From the NCBI GenBank assembly GCA_963573305.1, contig OY754331.1, positions 13,922,868 through 13,986,867 on the forward strand: DNA of 64,000 bases, given 5' to 3'. The notes beneath the pieces were generated by a model, which ran no database searches, was not told where the DNA came from, and was given only the letters and a program-made list of their open reading frames with translations. Shown here one piece after another: positions 57,919 through 64,000 of this stretch (the stretch's first letter is position 1; every line of letters begins with the position of its first letter). This DNA comes from Pyrrhosoma nymphula (Eukaryota > Arthropoda > Insecta > Odonata > Coenagrionidae). The translations under genes were made by a program, and so were the position numbers.

Positions 57919-58694
57919 TAGGTACCTACATAAAGAAAATAAATATGACTTGATGTAGCTTGTTGATACTAAACAAAGGAATAAGTTGATCACAAAAATA
58001 TAACAACTGACAATGTTTTCTTGCACATAAAGATTTACTAAATATGTATTATGGTAATAGGCTAGGTAAATATGCACCCAAGGAGCAATAGAATAGGTGC
58101 ACTATTATGAAAAGGAAAGGAATCAATTCCTTCTCAAGATCATAAGAAAATACTAAAGAAATTGAAAAAATTAATTCCTTAGTGCTGTGTTGCAGAGTTC
58201 AATAAATTACAGGCCTTAGAAAAGCCTTAATAATAAATAAAGACAAGCCTCATGGTAGGAATAGACTCATAATCTAGATAAATTGAGATAATGCTCCCGT
58301 GTCAATGTAATACACAGAAAAGGAAAGAGAAAAGAATGCAACCACCAATATAATCTTTAAAACCTTTCTCTATCAAGCAAATCAAAATACAATGCCCTAA
58401 GGAATTCTGCTTTTAAGTAATGGCAAAAAGAAAATTTGTCTCTTTTCATATCATGCTCACAAAATTGCTCGGCTTTCTGGTTTCCTCACAACTCTAACAT
58501 TTCATTTTACTAGATACAGTGAATATATATTTGGCATCATGCACAGAATTGAAATGTATTCTATTTTACTCCTTAATCTGATCTAATTTCTGCATTCTTC
58601 TTCCATGCACTTAACAAAAGAAATAAAGTCATCCATTTTATATTTCTTTGAAATGTAATAATAATTACAATGTAGTAATAAATGTTTTAACTAA
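57919..58694. other. Unassigned AT-rich DNA
   Basis: No gene or repeat recognised. Confidence 0.45.
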
Positions 58695-58697
58695 TAA

Positions 58698-58953
58698 GGG
58701 GCTGTCCATAAATGATGTCCACACGATTGGAGGAGGGGGGTCATCACCTTGTGACAATGTCTGACAGGGAGGGGGCGGCATGCTTCATGTGACATCCACA
58801 CTTACACTGTATATTATGCCTTATTTGTAGTCAGATTTTGGAGGGGGGTAGAAGTTTTTTTTTCATTTTCTGTGAAGTTTTGTGACCAACTTTGACCAGG
58901 GGGGGGGGTCTAGTTTGGTCCAAAATTGTGTGAAATCATTTATGGACAGACCC
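58698..58953. mobile_element. PIF/Harbinger-type MITE, 256 bp
   Basis: The left end GGGGCTGTCCATAAATGAT and the inverted right end GGGTCTGTCCATAAATGAT differ at one position. TAA flanks both sides (58695-58697 and 58954-58956), the 3-bp TWA duplication typical of PIF/Harbinger. Long G runs lie inside. Non-coding. Confidence 0.75.
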
Positions 58954-58956
58954 TAA

Positions 58957-59459
58957 TGTACTATTATTAAAATTTCTCCCTTTATACATACATACAAATT
59001 TAATTCACCACAACATAATTTTTTATTCTCAAGTTTGCCATCAACAATAACCATGATTAAGATGTGATCATCCAATTATAAAGGGATTTTGAACTCCTAT
59101 CCCTCTAAAATCCATCAGTCATCATTGATGTAAGAGAATCTTTGGGAGAATCTTTATACATATATCAGCAATGTGATGACACAGCCCTTGCTCTTGCAAC
59201 ACCTCTAAAGCCTCAGGAGATAGGTACAAGGCATGAAGAACAAGCGTGGGGTGATGTCAGAAGGGTCGCCAAGATGACCTCTCCACCACAGAAATATGAT
59301 CAACCATTTTGCAGTCTGAATTTCTTTGTTTTTAGGCTTGCTGCTGGGAAAATTACTTAAGGATATCAAGGCAGTGGCGTTGCTAATAGTGGGTGGAGGG
59401 GTCAGTCCTCAGGTGGCACTTTTTCCAGGGTGCTATTTTTGGTATTAAAATTTTTTCTA
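58957..59459. other. Unassigned DNA
   Basis: No gene. CAGTGGCGTTGC near 59373 resembles a hAT MITE end, but no partner end was found. Confidence 0.4.
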
Positions 59460-59880
59460 ACACTTCAAAGCAAGCTGGAAATTTTCTAACACCATGCAAG
59501 CTGGAATCACACTGGATTCTAACTTGCATCACCCAGTGTGCAAATGGAAATCCAATGAGACCTATCCAGTGTACCAGCTAAATTCAAGCCAGACTCCAGA
59601 TGAGCTTTTTACACTATTCTAGCTATGTAAAAGTTTGATTTCAGACTGAAATCCAATTTGAATCAAGCTGGATTTTTAGGAAACATTCCAGGCTTGCTTA
59701 ACCAGCCTTATTGAAGCTACATATTCAAGGTGGAATTCAGCTTGATTCAGGCTTTACCATGGCCAGGAGGGTTGAAGCCACATATTCAAGCTGGAAATAG
59801 GAAATAGGCAATATCTAAGCTTACCACATGCAGTTGAACTATTCCAGACAAAATCCAGGCTTGAATCAAGCTTGCTTGCT
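59460..59880. repeat. Irregular array of CAAGCTGGAATTC-like words
   Basis: Variants of AAGCTGGAATC, ATTCAAGCTGGA and CAAGCTTGAATC recur in both orientations at uneven 15-40 bp intervals. It lacks a fixed period, unlike a normal satellite, and is similar in style to the arrays near 47810-48050 and 41885-41980. Confidence 0.6.
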
Positions 59881-60485
59881 ATATGTAAAAATAAGAAGAG
59901 TAAAACTATCACAAGAAGTAACAGTTACAATTTATGCATTACAAACAACAATTAAATAAGCGTTCTACCTATATTACCTGCCCATCAACTAACTGGCAAA
60001 ATTTATTTTGGATTATTTTAGCCATAGAAGTGGGAAAAATAAGTTTTAAATTTTGTATTTTTCTATAACCATTCAAATTAAATAAATTATTTTTTCTTGA
60101 ACTCAATTGCAGCTAAATAGATATGTAGGTGTATTATGTGTTCCTCGAGGAATTTGATCAAAGAAAGGGTTTCCATTGACAGACTATCTCATGCGGCTCA
60201 AAGTGTAAGTAACGTCACATATGTTAAGGAATAGGTGTGGTTTTATTTTAAAAAGTTATAAACCTTTAAAAATCACATTAAATAATGCAAATTTTACCAA
60301 GGTTAAACATTTAATGAAGAAAAATACATATATTCGCGTATCCCATTTGGCTAATATTAATTAAGCTGGACATGACGGCACCACACACCAGTATTTTTGT
60401 GTCTTTAAACTTGCATCCAGTTCTCAAGGCTAGGACTGGTAATCATTGTAAATCAAATATCACTACATATTATGAAATATGTTAA

Positions 60486-60663
60486 CCCTTCAAGCCTGGA
60501 GGAGATTTATATGAATCCCATCTCATTGGTTGGAAGAGATTTAAATGGAATTGTTGGTTTTCCGCTGATTTAAATGGAATCGCCGCGACGTAGTTACTAC
60601 GTCGCTCAACGGAAAGTGAAGTTCGTCCCCACAGTCGACTATATGTCACTCGTCGTCGAAGAG
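60486..60663. mobile_element. Small TTAA-flanked piggyBac-type MITE
   Basis: TTAA at 60482-60485 and 60664-60667. The left end is CCCTTCAAGCC and the right end inverts to CTCTTCGACGA, a weak match. A 10-bp perfect inverted repeat GCGACGTAGT with a one-base centre lies at 60585-60605. Non-coding. Confidence 0.55.
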
Positions 60664-60894
60664 TTAATGGCCTCCTAAATTTACTGAGAAGAATACAAAA
60701 ATCTGATGATCGTTTGGCCCTTGAGGTTATATATTATCGAAATATAGGAAAATGATCTCTCAGCTAAACTGAGTGAGTTGCATTTGTCAGGACTTCTACT
60801 TAACAGTGATTTCATTTGCTTCTTTGAAATACCATTGAATGAAGATTTTAATTTTACTGAATAAGTAATGACATTTTTATACAGTACCTACATC

Positions 60895-61488
60895 ATCATC
60901 AGTAGTCATCAACCCAACGATTGGTTTCCAGGAGTTCTCTACTCCACTCTCCTCTCTGCCATCCACTTCATTCCTACATAATTATTTACTTTGACATCCT
61001 TCATGATTTGCCATATGTATTCCATTCTTGATCTTCCTAAATAACTATTGCCATTTATTTCTCCTTCCAATATTATTTTCACGAGGCTGCTGTTGAAAAA
61101 TGTGTCCAAAAAGTTTCTCTCTCCTTCTTCGCAGAGTGTTCATCATGCTTCTTTTCTCTCCAGCTCTTCAAAGGACTTCTTCATCAATGATTCTCTCCAT
61201 CCATTTAATCTTCATCATTCTTTGGTAACACCGCATCTCCATTGCTTCCAATCTCCTTTGCTCTACAGCTGATATTGTCCAGGATTAACTGCCATATGAG
61301 AGCATGCTCCAAATATATGTTTTAATAAAGTTCTTCCTGGCTTCCAGACTTTTGTTACCAGCTGTCATCAGACTCCTCTTCAGATGGAACACTTTCTTTG
61401 CTCGCACTATTCTGCTCACAATATCTTTCTTCCTTCTTCCATCGCTAATGATCCAGCTTCCCAGATAACAAAATTATTCCACTTGCAC
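60895..61488 (-). pseudogene. LINE RT C-terminal fragment
   Basis: Minus-strand text in shifting frames: GSWIISDGRRKKDIVSRI, then ARKNFIKTYIWSMLSYG, then EQRRLEAMEMRCYQRMMKI and EKLFGHIF, the post-palm region and C-terminal tail of an RTE/BovB-like LINE. It ends near 60895 in ATCATC-type repeats (plus strand), the 3' tail. Its upstream side abuts the end of the next LINE ORF at 61507, suggesting that the latter inserted into or beside it. Stops at several sites make it inactive. Confidence 0.7.
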
Positions 61489-61506
61489 GAGTTTTTGCTT
61501 CCGTCT

Positions 61507-64000
61507 TTAGAGCGCTTGCTTGCGCTTTACGGCATCCAATTTCCAGGCCTCTCTGTTTTCCCAATCTCCTTCGTGCAGGTTTCTCTCCGCCATGGCTTTG
61601 GTTATTCCGCTCCTCCATGAGTTAGGTGGCCTTCCTCTCTTTCTCCTTTCATAGGGTTTCCACTCCATGATGGTGCGGGGCAGTCTTTCTTTGAGCATCC
61701 TCTGAACATGTCCGTACCACAGCAGTTGTTTTGACTTGATTTCGTCCAGAATTGTTGTTGTCATTTTCATAATTTCTCGAATTCTCTCATTTCTTACTCT
61801 ATCAAGCCTGGATTTTCTGGCTGCCCTTCTGAGGAAGTCCATTTCTGTAGCTAAAAGTTTCTTTTCGTCACTCACATTCATTTGCCATATTTCACTCCCA
61901 TATGTAAGTATGCTTTTAAATATGGTGTTGTATATGTATCTTTTATTTCTATTTGATATATCTTTGCTCCATAGTATTGAATTTAACATATTAATGGTTA
62001 TTCTACCTTTATTAATCCTATCTTTAATCGTTTCTGCGCTCTTTCCACTGCTGTGTATTTTTATGCCTAAATAGTCATATGAATCACAGGCCTCTACTAT
62101 TTCATTGCTATCCTCTAGCACAATGTCTTCATTTTTTCCTCCAATACACATATACTTAGTTTTGCGCATGTTGATATCCAATCCCCATGCACTATACGCT
62201 TCTTTTAGCTTTCTAAACATAAAGTTAATATCATCTCTGTCTTGCGCTAGAATTACCTGGTCATCTGCATAATGTAGTGTGTATATGGTATTGTCTCCTA
62301 CAGGCAAGCCCATGTTTGCGCATTGTCTTTTCCATTGTTTAAGGGCACTTTCGAGATATATTCTGAATAGGCTAGGTGAAAGACAGCATCCTTGTCTTAG
62401 CCCTTTATTTGTTTTAAATGGTTTTCCTAAATTGTTTCCCACTTTCACTTGAGCTGTAGATTCTGTATAAAGTTTCTGTATTGCCCTTATGATAGATTTA
62501 TTTATGTTTGTTGCCTCGAGTACCTCCCATAGGTTTTTCAAAGGTACGCTGTCATAAGCTTTTGTGATATCAATGAATATGAAGTGCACTTCTCGGTCAG
62601 TAGCTCTCTTTTTTTCTATTATTTGCGTCAAACAAAAAGCGTTATCTATTGTTGAGCGTCCTGCCCTGAATCCGGATTGTTCTTCACTTTCAAATTGCCT
62701 ATACTCCTCATCAATGAGCTGCGTCAATATTCTACCGTATATTCTGCTTAATGTGCTGGTGATTGCTATTCCCCTATAGTTCTTGGGCTGGTCTTTTGGG
62801 CCTTTTTTATGAATTGATACTATCCATGATTTTTTCCAGTCATTTGGGAGGTTTTCTCCGTTCAAATATTTATTAACGTCGTTAGTAGATAACGTAACTT
62901 TGTTGATGGTTCTTTCACCAACTCCATGCAAATATTTTCCGGTCCAGGTCCGTACCAGTCTTCATTTTTCTGATTGCCTTCAGTACGTCTTCCTCGGATA
63001 TTTCTAATTTTTCTTCGTGAGTTTGATAGGTATTTCTTGTTTCCTTGTATTGTGGTCTATTCTCTTGGAGCAAATCTTGGTAGTAGCTACTTAAACTGTC
63101 TGTTGGTATAATACTTAGAAAATGTCCATTCCTCTTCTGTTTTTGCAGGTTTTTTAGTACCTTCCATGCCTCCCTTGATTGTTTCCCTCCTATATAGCTA
63201 TCTATTCTTTTACATACTTGTCCCACTTTTCATTCTTATTTCGCAGTACCTGTCTTCTAAATTTTGCCTGGGCTTCCTTATACCGCATTCTATCTTCAGT
63301 TCCATTTGAGTTAATCCATTTCTTGTAAAGCTCTTGTTTGGCTTGTTTTAAACTTTCTAACTCTTCATTCCACCAGCTTTGGTGATTCATCGTATATTTC
63401 ACTTTTATTCCCAAAGCTTCTCTAGCTGCCGTGTGAATAGCTTTCACTAGATGACCATGTAACTCTTCTGTGGATTTATTTGTCATATCCATATTTAGCA
63501 TATTGTCTAATCTGTTTTGGTACAGGTTTCGCACACTTTCTTGATTCAGACTTTCTAAATTATACTGTACTGTCAGAGCTTTATCAGAGGTTTCATGTTT
63601 GTGTTTCTTACTTCTGTACTTTGCTATCTGTGGACACAAAATTTTTGCTTTTAAAAAATAATGATCACTTCCACAGTCCACACCTCTGTATACTCGAACG
63701 TCTTGAGCTTTCAGTCTGGTCTCTTGTTTCATAATAACGTAGTATATTATGGAATATCGTTGTCAGTTTTCCTCTCGCCATGTGTATTTATGTTTTGATT
63801 TGTGTTCAAACCATCCGTTCATAATTTTCAATGAATGTATATCGCAGATGTCGATCAGTCTCTGGCCGTTGTTGTTTATGCGATCCTCTCCATATTTTCC
63901 GACTACCGGGTGTTTCTGCTGTCTGCCTATTCTCGCATTCATGTCACCTAGTATAATTATTTCCCGATTTTTTCCCACGTCTCTCAAAAGGTCATTCAAA
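61507..64000 (-). pseudogene. RTE-like LINE ORF2, near complete, runs off window
   Basis: Read right to left. The APE endonuclease has GDMNARIG (about 63930) and GSDHYFL (about 63670). A linker follows, then a 474-codon RT frame (61507-62931) with SGFRAGRSTIDNAFCL, DITKAYDSVPLKNLW (motif A), GLRQGCCLSPSLF and HYADDQVILA (YADD near 62260), then YGSEIWQMN and the C-terminal LLWYGHVQRM plus RRKRGRPPNSW. It nicks target DNA and copies its RNA there. Breaks: one in-frame TGA near 63763 and two frameshifts (about 63202-63226 and 62915-62931), which put the middle segment out of frame. The long intact RT shows recent decay. The 5' end lies beyond position 64000. Confidence 0.85.

Noticed and set aside
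58698..58953. Element first considered piggyBac-type because TTAA-like flanks seemed near
   Set aside because: The exact flank is TAA on both sides and the ends begin GGG, which fits PIF/Harbinger better.

Overview
This window looks like arthropod, most likely insect, nuclear DNA. It is AT-rich and intron-scale, has no bacterial operon structure, and is dominated by transposable elements of typical arthropod kinds: RTE-like and CR1/Jockey-like LINEs, piggyBac, hAT and PIF/Harbinger-type elements, tRNA-derived SINEs, a 5S rRNA-derived SINE and one Ty3/gypsy retrotransposon. I recognise no host protein-coding gene with confidence. Species cannot be fixed from the sequence alone.

Layout. 1-10 kb: mostly unassigned AT-rich DNA with a foldback element (3058-3460) and two tRNA-type SINEs. 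10.6-12.7 kb: a decayed RTE-like LINE on the minus strand. 13-16.7 kb: an inverted repeat, a foldback with a tandem-repeat loop (14040-14590), a 104-codon SWIM-type zinc-finger ORF (15403-15717) and a hAT relic holding a LINE tail. 16.7-22.3 kb: unassigned. 22.3-25.4 kb: a LINE split by a near full-length but broken piggyBac-like element. 26.5-27.4 kb: a hAT element with 13-bp inverted ends and an 8-bp target duplication. 29.8-30.5 kb: two hammerhead-like, Penelope-type motifs. 31.4-31.9 kb: an odd GC-rich, Ala/Pro-rich stretch.

32937-39099 holds the best-preserved unit: a Ty3/gypsy retrotransposon on the minus strand with LTRs that differ by only two A residues, a CCTT target duplication, an initiator-Met tRNA primer site, gag, and an open protease-RT-RNase H-integrase frame joined to gag by a canonical GGGAAAC -1 frameshift site.

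41.6-58 kb is a nested pile. It has a CR1/Jockey-like LINE, an RTE-like LINE fragment, a tRNA-SINE, a 5S-derived SINE with a perfect 12-bp target duplication, a 1.16-kb terminal-inverted-repeat element with degenerate CATCTCAGAGAC arrays, several hAT MITEs, a second decayed piggyBac and a piggyBac-type MITE. A 1.5-2.5 kb segment here (about 43.9-46.5 kb) recurs inverted at 56.1-57.6 kb. The inverted copy lacks both SINEs, so it preserves the empty sites. 58-64 kb ends with a Harbinger-type MITE, a short-motif array, another TTAA-flanked MITE and two abutting LINE copies, the outer one running off the window.

The elements do not work together as a pathway. The informative relations are insertional: which element sits inside which, and which are young (gypsy, 5S SINE) or old (both piggyBacs, the RTE-like LINEs).
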